From JALORV01 sp963707445 (GTDB lineage Bacteria; Pseudomonadota; Gammaproteobacteria; Burkholderiales; Burkholderiaceae_F), in the NCBI GenBank assembly GCA_963707445.1, contig CAVPPW010000052.1, positions 1-64,000 on the forward strand: a DNA stretch of 64,000 nt, written 5' to 3'. Position 1 is the stretch's first letter. Each line of letters starts with the position of its first letter. The translations under genes were made by a program, and so were the position numbers. This document shows, one piece after another, positions 28,053 through 37,548 of this stretch. Below the pieces are notes generated by a model. It worked only from the letters and a program-made list of their open reading frames with translations, was not told where the DNA came from and did not search any database.

Positions 28053-29251
28053 ATGAAAAAGAGTCTGATCGCACTCGCAGTGCTCGGCGCCGTGTCCGGC
28101 GCCGCCTCTGCGCAGTCGAGCGTGACGATGTACGGCATCGTCGACGTCGGCGTCGCAGTACAACGAGCAGGGCGTCAACATCGGCACGACGGCAGCGCCC
28201 ATCTTTACGCAGGAAAGCGACTGGGGCATCGACAGTGGCATCCAGTCGGGCAGCCGCCTGGGCGTGCGCGGTTCGGAAGCCCTCGGCCGCAACTGGAGCG
28301 CGGTATTCGACCTCGAGATGGGCTTCGACGTCTCCACCGGCACGTCGCTGCAGGGTGGCCGCCTGTTCGGCCGCCAGGCCTATGGTGGCCTGCGCCACAC
28401 GACAGGTTCGGTACGTTCGTGTTCGGCCGCATCGCGACGCCGTCGTCGGGCACCGGCGACTTCGACCTGTTCGGCGCCGTCGACCCGTTCGGCACCGGCT
28501 TCAGGCATCCTGGGCCTGCAGGCGACGTTCATCCCGTCGAGCTACGCTGCGTGAAGACAACTCGGTGGCCTGGGCGTCGCCGACCTGGGCGGGGTTCAAG
28601 TTTGGCGCGCAGTACTCGGCCAACGTCGATCACCGCCGAGACCGCACCGCAGGACACCAACACCAAGGCGTACAACCTCGGCGCGAACTGGACGTGGGGA
28701 CCGCTGTTCCTCGCTGCCACCTATGACGTGATCGCCGTACGGCTGACAACGCGGTGCGTGTGAACGCTGGCAACCCCGACCAGAAGATGCTGCAGGTCGG
28801 CGGCGTGTTCGACTTCAAGTTCCTGAAGGTGCACGCCGCGTACGCCGACCAGAACAACATCAGTGCGGTAGCCGTGGCGAACTGGGGGCATCGGCTCCGT
28901 GTTGCCGGCCGGCATCATCCCGGTGGGCGTCGGCAACTACAACAACCAGGCTTACATGGTTGGCCTGACGGTTCCGCTGTTCGGCGGCAGCCTCTTCGGC
29001 TCGTACCAGTGGTCGGATGCGAAGAACATCGACACGACTCGCGCTTCTCGTTCGAGCCCGACTACAACGTCTGGGGTGTCGGCTACACGTACCCGTTCTC
29101 GCGCCGGACCAACATGTACGTCGCCTACGGCCAGCGTAAGTGGGACGGCAATATCACTAACGTCGTCGTACCCGTTACTGGCCCGCTGGCGAACGCGGCG
29201 CAGATCGTCGACACGAAGCAATTCACGCTCGGTATCCGTCACCTGTTCTAA
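28053..29251 (+). CDS. Second Gram-negative porin, about seven frameshifts
   Basis: A paralogue of the preceding porin. Signal peptide MKKSLIALAVLGAVSGAASAQ starts at 28053 after GGAG. Strand order: SSVTMYGIVDVGVA, QSGSRLGVRGSEALGRNWSAVFDLEMG (adjoining pieces), FGTFVFGRIATPSSGTGD, WAGFKFGAQYSANVD, AYNLGANWTWGPLFLAATYD, VGGVFDFKFLKVHAAYADQ, YMVGLTVPLFGGSLFGSYQW, RRTNMYVAYGQRKWDG and the terminal FTLGIRHLF. Each piece is in a different frame from the last but in correct order, so the gene is likely intact in the genome. Porins give passage to small hydrophilic solutes. Confidence 0.82.
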
Positions 29252-29275
29252 ACCGGGCGACGACGCAGTATCAAA

Positions 29276-29302
29276 GGCCGCTGCTTGCAGCGGCCTTTTT
29301 TT
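29276..29302 (+). terminator. Rho-independent terminator after the second porin
   Basis: Perfect 9-bp stem (GGCCGCTGC / GCAGCGGCC) with a TT loop and seven T. It stands between the converging porin and glpD genes. Confidence 0.9.
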
Positions 29303-29328
29303 CGCCTCTAAGTCCGGAGAGACTCGGA

Positions 29329-30764
29329 CTACGCGAGCGCGGCGATCAGTTTGGCCGCGCGCTGCCGGTCGATCAGCCCGATGCGCAGCCGGCGGTCGAC
29401 GAGATCGCTCGCGGTCCGCGCCTGCTCGCAGGCGCGGGCCAGATCACGGTAACGCAGCAGCGCGGCTGCCTGGCCGTCGCGCGCATCGAATGCCGCCGCG
29501 CGCGCCGCTTCGAGCGCCGGGCTGACGTCGATGCGCAGCGTCTCGGTCGTCGATCTTGCGGCCGGTATCAGGCCGCAGCGAGCTGCCTGCGCCAGCGCGT
29601 CCACCGCCATGCGGCGATACGTGGTCCACTTGCCGCCGGTCACCGTGACGAGGTTGCGGTGCTCGATGAAGATCGAATGCTCGCGCGACAGGGTCTTGGT
29701 CGCGCCAGGAACCTTGGCCGCCACCAGCGGACGCAGTCCGGCGAAAGTGCTGGTGATGTCCTCGCCTCTGATCGGATCGCGCAGGTAGCCGCGTGCGGTC
29801 TCGACGATGAAATCGATCTCGGCCGGCGAAGGCTGCGGATCCCAGTCGACGTCGTTCGTTGGCACGTCGGTCGTGCCGACGACCAGGCTGCCGAGCCACG
29901 GAATCGCGAACAGCACGCGCCCGTCGGACGTCTTCGGGATCATCAGTGCGCGCGCGCCCGGCAGAAACCGCGAACCGACGACGAGGTGTGACCCGCGACT
30001 GACGGCGACGACCGGTCGCGACGGCGGAATCGGCGAGGGCATGCGCAGCCGATCGACCCAGACGCCGGTGGCGTTGAACACGACCCGTCGCGCTTCAGGC
30101 TGAACGCCTCGCCGGTCTCGGCATCGACCGCGGACACAGCGGCGACACGGCCGTCGCGCACGTCGATGCCCTCGACGCTCAGGTAGTTGATCGCGGTGGC
30201 GCCGAGCCGACACGCCGTGCGCATCAGCGCAATCGCCAGTCGCGCATCGTCGAACTGCGCATCCCAGTACGACACGCCGCCCTGCAGGCCTTCGCGCCGC
30301 AGCGTCGGCAGGCGCCGCAGCGTCTCGTCCCGCGTCAGCCAGCGGGTCGGTCCGATGCCGCGAGCGCCGGCGAGCGCGTCGTACATTCCGAGGCCGACCC
30401 GCAGCAGCTCGCGCTCGAACGGGCGATAGCTCGGCACGATGAATTCCAGCGGATGCACGAGCTCAGGCGCGTTGGCGATCAGCAATGCGCGCTCGATCAG
30501 CGCTTCGCGCACCAGCTTGACGTTGCCCTGCGCGAGATAGCGGACCCCACCATGGATCAGCTTGGTGCTGCGGCTCGAGGTGCCGCTCGCGAAATCCCGG
30601 GCTTCGAGCAGCGCGGTGCGCAGCCCGCGAGCGGCGGCGTCGACCGCGATGCCGAGGCCGGTCGCGCCGCCGCCGATCACGAGAACGTCCCACGGACGCT
30701 GCTCGCGCAGCGCAGCGAGCAGGTTCGCGCGCTCGATGCGAGGTACCGCTATCGCTTCGTTCAT
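29329..30764 (-). CDS. glpD: Glycerol-3-phosphate dehydrogenase, FAD-dependent, one frameshift
   Basis: Membrane-associated enzyme oxidising glycerol-3-phosphate to dihydroxyacetone phosphate and passing electrons to quinone. The FAD-binding motif VIGGGATGLGIAVDAAARG is near the N-terminus, followed by SRSTKLIHGGVRYL. The frame changes near 30100 into VVFNATGVWVDRL, then PWLGSLVVGTTDVP and NLVTVTGGKWTTYRRMA. The ATG at 30764 overlaps the glpK stop (ATGA); another in-frame ATG lies at 30773. Operon with glpK. Confidence 0.93.
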
Positions 30765-32255
30765 TCGATCCATTGCCGCGACCTCTCGACCGCACGGCGC
30801 CACTGCGCGAGCAGCGCGTCGCGTTCGTCGTCGCCCATCAGCGGGTCGAAGCGGCGGTCGACGCGCCACAGGCTCGGCGAGCTCGTCGGTCGCCGACCAC
30901 ACTCCGCGTGGCGAGGCCGGCGAGATAGGCCGCGCCGAGCGCGGTGGTCTCGGTGATCTCCGGCCGCACGACCGGCACGCCCATGATGTCGGCCTGGAAC
31001 TGCATCAGCAGATCGTTGCGTGCCGCGCCGCCATCGACACGCAGTTCGCTGATCGGCCGGTGCGCATCGAGTCTGCATCGCATGCAGCACATCGGTCGAC
31101 TGGAACGCGATCGATTCGAGCGCTGCGCGCGCCAGGTGGGCCCGCGTCGTGCCGCGCGTCACGCCGATCATCAGTCCGCGCGCGTCGGGGTCCCAGTGCG
31201 GCGCTCCGAGGCCGACGAACGCCGGCACCAGAAAGACGCCGCCGTTGTCGGCGGCCTGCCGCGCCAGCGCTTCGACATGCTCCGAACGTTCGATGATTCC
31301 GAGTCCGTCGCGCAGCCACTGCACGACCGCACCTGCGACGAAGACACTGCCTTCGAGCATGTAGGCCGCTGCGTCGCCGGCGATGCGCCAGCCTGCGGTG
31401 GCGAGCAGGCGGTTTTCCGAGTGCTGCGGCGAGGCGCCGACGTTCATCAGCATGAACGCGCCGGTGCCGTAGGTGTTCTTGGCCATGCCCGGCGCGAAGC
31501 AGGCCTGCCCGAAGGTCGCGGCCTGCTGGTCGCCGGCATTGCCGGCGATCGCCATCGATGCGCCGAAGAGCTCGCTGCGCGACTGGCCGACGACCTCGCT
31601 CGACGATGTGATCCGCGGCAGCAGCTTGCGCGGCACCCGGAACAGCGCGAGCAGTTCGTCGTCCCACTGCAGTGTTGCCAGATCGACGAGCAGCGTGCGC
31701 GAGGCATTGCTGACGTCGGTCACGTGCACGGTCCCGCCGGTCAGGTTCCAGATCAGCCAGCTGTCGACGGTGCCGAAGGCGAGTTCGCCGCGGTCGGCGC
31801 GCGCCCGCGCCCCCGGCACGTGATCCAGCAGCCAGGCGATCTTCGTCGCCGAGAAGTAGGGATCGAGCACCAGGCCGGTCTTCGCGCGGACCCGTTCTTC
31901 GTGCCCCTGCTCGCGCAGCGCTGCGCATTCGCCGGCAGTGCGGCGGTCCTGCCAGACGATGGCCGGCGCGATCGGGACGCCGGTCGTCCGGTCCCACAGC
32001 AACGTGGTCTCGCGCTGGTTCGTGATCCCGATAGCCGCGACCCGGGCCGGTCCGATCGCCGCGTTGCGCAGCGCCGTCTGCGCACAGGTCGAGCTGCGTC
32101 GCCCAGATTTCCGCGGGGTCGTGCTCCACCCAGCCCGGTTGTGGATAGTGCTGCCGGAATTCCTTCTGCGCCGAAGCGACGATGCGACCAGCCCGATCGA
32201 ACAGGATCGCCCGCGAACTCGTCGTGCCCTGATCGAGGGCCAGCACGTGATCCAT
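30761..32255 (-). CDS. glpK: Glycerol kinase, at least three frameshifts
   Basis: Phosphorylates glycerol, supplying the substrate of GlpD. It starts MDHVLALDQGTTSSRAILFD at 32255. The frame changes near 32110 into AAIGITNQRETTLLWDR, GTVDSWLIWNLTGG, GNAGDQQAATFGQ, NTYGTGAFMLMN and VPAFVGLGAPHWDPDARG. It changes again near 31090 (LRVDGGAARNDLLMQFQAD) and near 30880, ending DALLAQWRRAVERS. FGGY kinase motifs are all present. The stop overlaps the glpD start. Confidence 0.92.
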
Positions 32256-32358
32256 CGTTTCGATGCGCGATTGCCGGTTGTTCGTCTTTGCGGCCAGCAT
32301 AGACGAACGCCGCGACGCCCGGCACACTCGAACCACAACTGAGATCAAAGGAGACAGC

Positions 32359-33339
32359 ATGTTGCGTCGCCTGCTGGCGGCAGCGGCCCTGGCGCTGGCC
32401 GTCGTCACCCCGGCTCACTCGCAGACCTGGCCCGCAAAACCCGTGCGGGTCATCGTTCCGTTCCCTCCCGGCGGCACGACCGACATCGTGGCGCGGTCGA
32501 TCGGCGTCGAGCTGCAGCGGATGTGGCAGCAGCCGGTCGTCATCGAGAACCGGCCAGGTGCGGGCGGCAACATCGGCGCGGACCTGGTCGCCAAGAGTCC
32601 GCCCGACGGCTACACGCTGCTGATGGGAACCGTCGGCACGCACGCGATCAACCAGGCGCTCTACACGCAGAGCGGCAGCAAGATGCAGTTCGATCCGGTG
32701 CGCGACTTCGTTCCGATCACGCTGGTGGCGGGCGTTCCGAACGTCATGGTGATCAATCCGAAATTGCCGGTGAACACGGTGACGGAGTTCATTGCCTACG
32801 CCAAGGATCATCCCGGGCAACTCAACATGGCGTCGAGCGGCAACGGGACATCGATCCACCTGTCCGGCGAGCTGTTCAAGACGATGACCGGCGTCTACAT
32901 GGTGCACTTTCCCTATCGCGGCTCCGCGCCGGCGCTGACCGATCTGATCGCCGGCACCATGAACGTGATGTTCGACAACCTGCCAACATCGCTGCCGCAC
33001 ATCAAGAGCGGCCGGCTGAAGGCGCTTGCGGTCACGTCGCGCTCGCGTTCACCGGCGCTGCCCAACGTGCCCACGGTCGAGGAGGCGGCCGGGCTGAAGG
33101 GGTTCGAGGCCTCGTCGTGGTTCGGACTGTTCGCACCCGCGGGTACGCCGCGCGCCATCGTCGACAAGGTGCAGTCCGATGTCGCGAAGGCACTGTCGAA
33201 TCCGGAGGTGCGCGAGCGCTTCGTCGCGCAGGGCGCGGATCCCGGCGGCACCACGCCGGAACAATTTGCCGCCTTCATTCGCGCCGAGAGCGACAAGTGG
33301 ACGCGCGTCGTCAAGTTCTCGAATGCCAAGGTCGACTGA
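32359..33339 (+). CDS. Tripartite tricarboxylate transporter (Bug) substrate-binding protein
   Basis: A 326-residue periplasmic receptor. Signal peptide MLRRLLAAAALALAVVTPAHS, then the Bug hallmark WPAKPVRVIVPFPPGGTTDI and VIENRPGAGGNIGADLV; later ASSGNGTSIHLSGELFK and HFPYRGSAPALTDL. Burkholderiales carry many of these, mostly without a linked TctAB pair; none is nearby, so the ligand cannot be inferred. AAAGGAG precedes the ATG. The frame is intact. It is divergent from glpK. Confidence 0.92.
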   Translation: MLRRLLAAAALALAVVTPAHSQTWPAKPVRVIVPFPPGGTTDIVARSIGVELQRMWQQPVVIENRPGAGGNIGADLVAKSPPDGYTLLMGTVGTHAINQALYTQSGSKMQFDPVRDFVPITLVAGVPNVMVINPKLPVNTVTEFIAYAKDHPGQLNMASSGNGTSIHLSGELFKTMTGVYMVHFPYRGSAPALTDLIAGTMNVMFDNLPTSLPHIKSGRLKALAVTSRSRSPALPNVPTVEEAAGLKGFEASSWFGLFAPAGTPRAIVDKVQSDVAKALSNPEVRERFVAQGADPGGTTPEQFAAFIRAESDKWTRVVKFSNAKVD

Positions 33340-34141
33340 GCCTGCGCACCGGGATTCGGCCGCGGCCGCCTATCGCGAGCGGCTCGCCGCGACGATAGCG
33401 GCGGACCTGCAGGGCCATCCGCGCGTGCGCGCGATCGGCGAAGGCGGCGCAGCCGCCCGCGGCCGCGCCGATCAGTTTTCGGATCTCGACCTCGTCATCG
33501 TCGCGCCGCTCGAAGACGCCGACGAACTGTTCTCGCAGATCGAGCGCACGATCAGGACGGTGGCGCCGATCAGCCATGTCTGGCGCGTCGATCCTCCCGG
33601 GTTTCCGGACATGGCGCAGCGCTTCTACTTCGTCGAAGGCGCACCCCGCTACTTCGCGATCGATTGCTCGATCGTCAGCAAGGCCGGGCTGGCACCGTTC
33701 CTCGAGCGCGAGCGGCACGGCACTTTCGTCGCCTGGTCGGATCCCGAGCGTCTGCTTGTGCCGCGTCGCGCAGATCGCGCGGCACTGGCGAAACGCCGCG
33801 AACAGCGTCTGCAACAACTGCGTGGCGCAATTCCGGTGTACTCGATGCTCGTCGAAAAGGAACTCGCGCGCGGCCATAGCCTGGAGGCGCTCGGGTTCTA
33901 TCAGACGATGCTGCGCTTCCTGATCGAACTGCTCGGAATCCGGCATCGACCCGAGCGCTTCGACTTCGGCTGGCGCTATGTCGACCGCGAACTTCCGGAA
34001 GCCGCGCGAGAGCTGATCGCGCGACACAGCTTTGTCAGCGACGGCGCGAAGCTGCGACGTCTCGTCGCCTCGCTCGCCTCCGAGCTGAACGCGCTGCTCG
34101 CAGCGATCGAAGCGCCTGCCTCCGGCGGCGTGCGCCGCTGA
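33323..34141 (+). CDS. Nucleotidyltransferase-fold protein
   Basis: A 272-residue protein with a pol-beta/MNT-type nucleotidyltransferase core: a Gly-rich lead (GEGGAAARGRADQF) followed by SDLDLVIVAPL, with the paired Asp metal ligands, at about residues 38-62, and a later Asp in YFAIDCSIVS. The C-terminal half is helical (ALGFYQTMLRFLIELLGIRHRP), similar to aminoglycoside or streptomycin adenylyltransferase relatives. Substrate is unknown. The ATG at 33323 overlaps the end of the Bug gene by 17 bases. Confidence 0.72.
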   Translation: MPRSTEPAHRDSAAAAYRERLAATIAADLQGHPRVRAIGEGGAAARGRADQFSDLDLVIVAPLEDADELFSQIERTIRTVAPISHVWRVDPPGFPDMAQRFYFVEGAPRYFAIDCSIVSKAGLAPFLERERHGTFVAWSDPERLLVPRRADRAALAKRREQRLQQLRGAIPVYSMLVEKELARGHSLEALGFYQTMLRFLIELLGIRHRPERFDFGWRYVDRELPEAARELIARHSFVSDGAKLRRLVASLASELNALLAAIEAPASGGVRR

Positions 34142-34146
34142 CGTCC

Positions 34147-35144
34147 TCAGCGCGCAGCGGCGAGCCGATCGACCATCGCAATGACGGCCTTGATCTGCAC
34201 GCCGGTTTTCACGGCGTAATCGGTGCCGGTGTAGCCCCACCAGTCCCAGCAGCCGTTCGGGTTGAAGGGCAGCCACCATGCGAACGGCGTCGGCGAACTG
34301 GCCCGCGCCTGCGGAAACAGCACGATCACGTTATGCATCGCGCCCCACTCGCTGTAGCCGGACTCGCGCACGAACGCATCGCCGAGTTCGGTCTCGCCCT
34401 GATGACAGCCATGCAGCGCGACGTGGATGCGGCAGCGCGTGCCATCCGCGCAGGCGGCCGGCACGAAGACGTAACCGCGCGGCCCGAGTGAAGACAGCGA
34501 CCACCAGCGGCGCCATGCGGGCACGAACTCGGTCTGGTCGAACGTCAAGAGCCGCCCCTTGCCGGCGCTCGTCGCGGGATTTCCGGCCTGCAACGCGTCG
34601 AGCATCGCGCCGACGAAATCGGCACCGCACTTGTTGATGTAGGGCGTGCACTGGTATCGCAAGCGACGCCGTGGGTCGGCGTCGGCAGGCCATGGCCCAG
34701 GCCGGGTTGCAGTGCGAACCGCGTGCCGGCCTTGTTGTAGTGCGCGAAGAACTCGGCACTGGCGCGAACGACTGGACTGACGACCTTGGTGTCGGCTTCG
34801 CCCGCCAGCAGCCATGCGCGCATGCGGCGCAGGTGCTCGGTCGAATCGATGAGCCGCAGGCCGGCAAGGCGTTCGGCATCCCGAATCGAGCCGTCGGCGC
34901 CTGGACTGCCTTGCATGCAGACGCTTTCGGCACGCGCCGGATTGAGCCCGACGCAGTAGTACGGACCCCCGGCGAACACGCCGACCCCGGTCACGCGGGC
35001 CGAATGCGCAACCGCGAGCTGTACCGCCATGTAGGCGCCGGAGGACAGGCCGGAGACCGTGATGCGGTCGCCGTCCGCGCCCAGCGCGGGCAGCCTTTCG
35101 ACGGCCGCCGCGGCTACCATCGCCACGGCCGCCATCGCCGTCAC
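34147..35144 (-). CDS. PHB-depolymerase-like secreted esterase, one frameshift
   Basis: Alpha/beta-hydrolase of the poly(3-hydroxybutyrate) depolymerase family (type-II-like). The lipase box is VSGLSSGAYMAVQLA. The frame changes near 34665 into QCTPYINKCGADFVGAMLDAL and the C-terminal half with HVALHGCHQGETELGDAFV and the aromatic WWLPFNPNGCWDWWGY segment. The GTG at 35144 gives a short hydrophobic N-terminus (MAAVAMVAAAAV) that may be a signal peptide. It is divergent from yjdF, 23 bases apart. Substrate may be PHB or short-chain polyesters. Confidence 0.8.
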
Positions 35145-35167
35145 GGCGCACCGGCGACAGACACCGC

Positions 35168-35827
35168 ATGACCGAATCCGACCGCCGCATACCTCTCCTC
35201 GTCGCGCTGCTCGTCGCCACGATCATCGCACTGCTGGTATCGGGATGGCGTCCGTACGACCGTCTCACCTGGCTGATGGAAGTCGCGCCGGTGCTGATCG
35301 CGCTGCCTCTGCTCGTCGCAACGCGGACGCGCTACCCGCTGACGACGCTGCTCTACCTGCTGATATTTGCGCATGCATGCGTGCTCATCATCGGCGGGGC
35401 CTATACCTATGCGCGCGTTCCACTGGGCGCCTGGGTGCAGGAGGCAATGTCGCTGGATCGCAACCCGTACGACAAGCTCGGCCACTTCATGCAGGGTTTC
35501 GTGCCGGCGATGCTCGCGCGCGAGATCCTCGTACGCGGAGGCTATGTGCGCGGGCGCCGCATGACGGCGTTTCTCTGCCTCTGCGTGGCGCTCGCGATCA
35601 GTGCGACGTACGAGTTGATCGAATGGGCCGCCGCGGTTGCGCTGGGCCAGGGCGCCGATGAGTTCCTCGGCACCCAGGGCGACCCGTGGGACACGCAGTC
35701 CGACATGCTGATGGCGCTGATTGGCGCCATCGCATCACTCGGCACTCTCTCCGGTCTGCATGACCGGCAGATCGGTCGGCTCGCCGCGGGCCGCCGGCTC
35801 GGCTCCTCGGTTGCAGCGCACCTTTAG
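35168..35827 (+). CDS. yjdF: YjdF-family (DUF2238) membrane protein
   Basis: A 219-residue protein with six or so hydrophobic segments. Family landmarks are DRLTWLMEVAPVLIALPLL, GAYTYARVPLG, NPYDKLGHFMQGFVPA and ELIEWAAAVALGQGADEFLGTQGDPWDTQSDM (adjoining pieces). The conserved acidic and His residues near the membrane face suggest an enzyme or metal site, but none is known. The frame is intact. Confidence 0.9.
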   Translation: MTESDRRIPLLVALLVATIIALLVSGWRPYDRLTWLMEVAPVLIALPLLVATRTRYPLTTLLYLLIFAHACVLIIGGAYTYARVPLGAWVQEAMSLDRNPYDKLGHFMQGFVPAMLAREILVRGGYVRGRRMTAFLCLCVALAISATYELIEWAAAVALGQGADEFLGTQGDPWDTQSDMLMALIGAIASLGTLSGLHDRQIGRLAAGRRLGSSVAAHL

Positions 35828-35948
35828 CCGACACGGCTGCCGAATAGTCGACAGGCTATTGTCGTAATCCGCTGTTTAGCGGATTGCGCCTGCGGTACAA
35901 AAATCTCACTGTCACATTGCACGCAGATAATGCGTTGCGGAGGCGGTC

Positions 35949-36259
35949 ATGCAGATGCGAGTGAGAGAGCGGAACAACGAAGTCGAGATCCAGCTGAGCC
36001 GACTCGCGGGCCGCCAACATGCCGTGCTCGAGGTCCTGAGCGGCAGCACTGCAGCGAGCGAGCCGACTTTCGAGCGCGAAAAAATGGAATCGCTGTCGGT
36101 GCGCGCGCGGGCGGATGCGATGCACGTGCGGCTACGCGCGCGATCAGGCGAACACTTCGACGTGACCCAGTTGTACCGTTGCCTTCGGCGCGCGCTGGTA
36201 GAACGGCACCGCACGCTCGGCGCGACGCTGCGCCGCCTAAAGCGGCGGGCCAGGCCTAG
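35949..36259 (+). CDS. Hypothetical protein, end uncertain
   Basis: A short basic protein starting MQMRVRERNNEVEIQLSRL with a strong ribosome binding site (GGAGG five bases upstream), so the start is well supported. I do not recognise a family. The frame of the start stays open to 36542, straight through the opposing outer-membrane gene, which is unlikely. A frame change close to 36200-36240 would end it at TAA 36238-36240 or at TAG 36257-36259; the latter would share CTAG with the opposing stop. About 95-103 residues. Confidence 0.4.
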
Positions 36260-36837
36260 AAGCGCAGGCCGACGCCGAACGACATCACTGGCGCAAGACG
36301 CGCGTCGTCGGCAGCACTGTCAGCCGTGCGCAACTCGCTCGAACACGGCGCCGCCGGAATGCCACCCGGGCAGCCCCAAGCGGCAAGGTTGCCGCGCTGA
36401 TACATCACCCCGAGATCGGCTGTCAGGTACAGGCCGGAACGGCTGGGTGTCCCGATGCCCCAGCCCAGTCCAACGTAGGGACTTCCCCGCAGCAGCCAGG
36501 TACGCGCGTCGAAGCCCGATGCCGCCGCCGTCGATCGACTGATCAGATCCGAGGTCGCAGGATCCAGGCGCAAGGACCCATACGCCAGTCCACCGGTCAG
36601 GCGAAAGCCGTTGGACAGCGGATGCCAGTCGGCCAGCACCATCGAGCTTGCGACCAGACCATCGCTGGCCAGCAGGCCGGGCCGACCTCCGACCCAACCT
36701 CGCAGGCCGATACTGGGACTCAGTTCGAGCGAGCGCTCGTCTGACAGTGGAAGCGTAAGTCCAGGCCCCTGGACCTGCGCGTGTGCCATGCCGCCGACCA
36801 GCAGCAAGGCCAGTCCCCAAACATGCGCGCGCGTCAT
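36256..36837 (-). CDS. Putative outer-membrane beta-barrel protein
   Basis: A 193-residue protein with a signal peptide (MTRAHVWGLALLLVGGMAHA) and alternating hydrophobic strands (LELSPSIGLRGWVGG, GFRLTGGLAYGSLRLDP, YVGLGWGIG, GLYLTADLGVMYQ), closing with FGVGLRF and a C-terminal Phe, the signature of BAM-assembled barrels. The layout resembles OmpW/OmpA-like small barrels, without a firm family match. I placed the start at 36837, where the signal peptide begins; the in-frame reading to 37173 adds a low-complexity Arg/Pro segment. Confidence 0.7.
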   Translation of the reverse strand: MTRAHVWGLALLLVGGMAHAQVQGPGLTLPLSDERSLELSPSIGLRGWVGGRPGLLASDGLVASSMVLADWHPLSNGFRLTGGLAYGSLRLDPATSDLISRSTAAASGFDARTWLLRGSPYVGLGWGIGTPSRSGLYLTADLGVMYQRGNLAAWGCPGGIPAAPCSSELRTADSAADDARLAPVMSFGVGLRF

Positions 36838-37012
36838 CGTTCCCTCGAAGCCGTGATCCGTCCCGCGCCATAACCATAGGCCGATGGCGCTCGGCTGCAA
36901 AGTCGAGGATTCACGTAAATGCGGACCTAAATCAGGCCAGTGCAGGAAAACGGGATCTTGCACTCGTTCTGACGCCTGAAAGTAAGGGCTCGCGCGTCGC
37001 AAATTTGCGACG

Positions 37013-37453
37013 TCACTCTTCAAAGCGCGGGCGCCGTGGGGGCGGGCGACCGCCGGCGGGGCGATCGCGTGGCGCGCCGGAACGGTCGCGCGGCGGCCCC
37101 GTTCGGACCGGGGGCGGCCCCGAACGGCCGCGGGGCGGCGCCGTGCGGTCGCGGGACGATGGCGCGCGGTCACGCGGCGGGCCTGGCGGCCGGCCGCTGC
37201 CCAGCCGAGCCAGCCGCATCACCAGCCGCAAGGCCTCGTTGACCGACTCAGAATCCCGGAACACCCGGGCGACATCGGCATCGAGTCGAATGCTGACCGG
37301 GGCCTGCAGCCGCTCGCTGAACCCGCCGCGCTCCGGCCGTTCGGCCCGCTTGTACGGATCACCATAGGTGCGCTGCTGAAAGGCGCGCGCGCGCGGGCCG
37401 GAGCGGCTGCCGGTGGGTGGGCCGCCGCGGTCCTTCTTGTCACGCTCCTTCAT
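37013..37453 (-). CDS. Arg/Pro/Gly-rich protein with a central ribbon-helix-helix-like domain
   Basis: A 146-residue protein. Residues 1-50 are charged and Gly/Arg-rich. Residues 51-84 form a compact segment (APVSIRLDADVARVF, then SESVNEALRLVMRLARL) with the strand-helix-helix pattern of RHH DNA-binding proteins and BrnA-type antitoxins. Residues 85-146 are a disordered run of RPPGPPRDR-like repeats. AGGAG stands before the ATG at 37453; an in-frame ATG at 37498 is less likely. No toxin-like partner is next to it. Nucleic-acid binding is a reasonable guess only. Confidence 0.65.
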   Translation of the reverse strand: MKERDKKDRGGPPTGSRSGPRARAFQQRTYGDPYKRAERPERGGFSERLQAPVSIRLDADVARVFRDSESVNEALRLVMRLARLGSGRPPGPPRDRAPSSRDRTAPPRGRSGPPPVRTGPPRDRSGAPRDRPAGGRPPPRRPRFEE

Positions 37454-37500
37454 CACTGGCTCCTCGGCGCTGCATCGAGCGCGCATATTTGCCTTCATTG

Positions 37501-37528
37501 ATAAAGAAGGCCGCTCGCGGCGGCCTTC
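37501..37528 (-). terminator. Terminator after fadD
   Basis: Nine-base-pair stem (GAAGGCCGC / GCGGCCTTC) with a five-base loop; on the minus strand it is followed by TTTAT. It lies 20 bases after the fadD stop. Confidence 0.75.
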
Positions 37529-37548
37529 GGCTCATTGCTGCACGCAGC

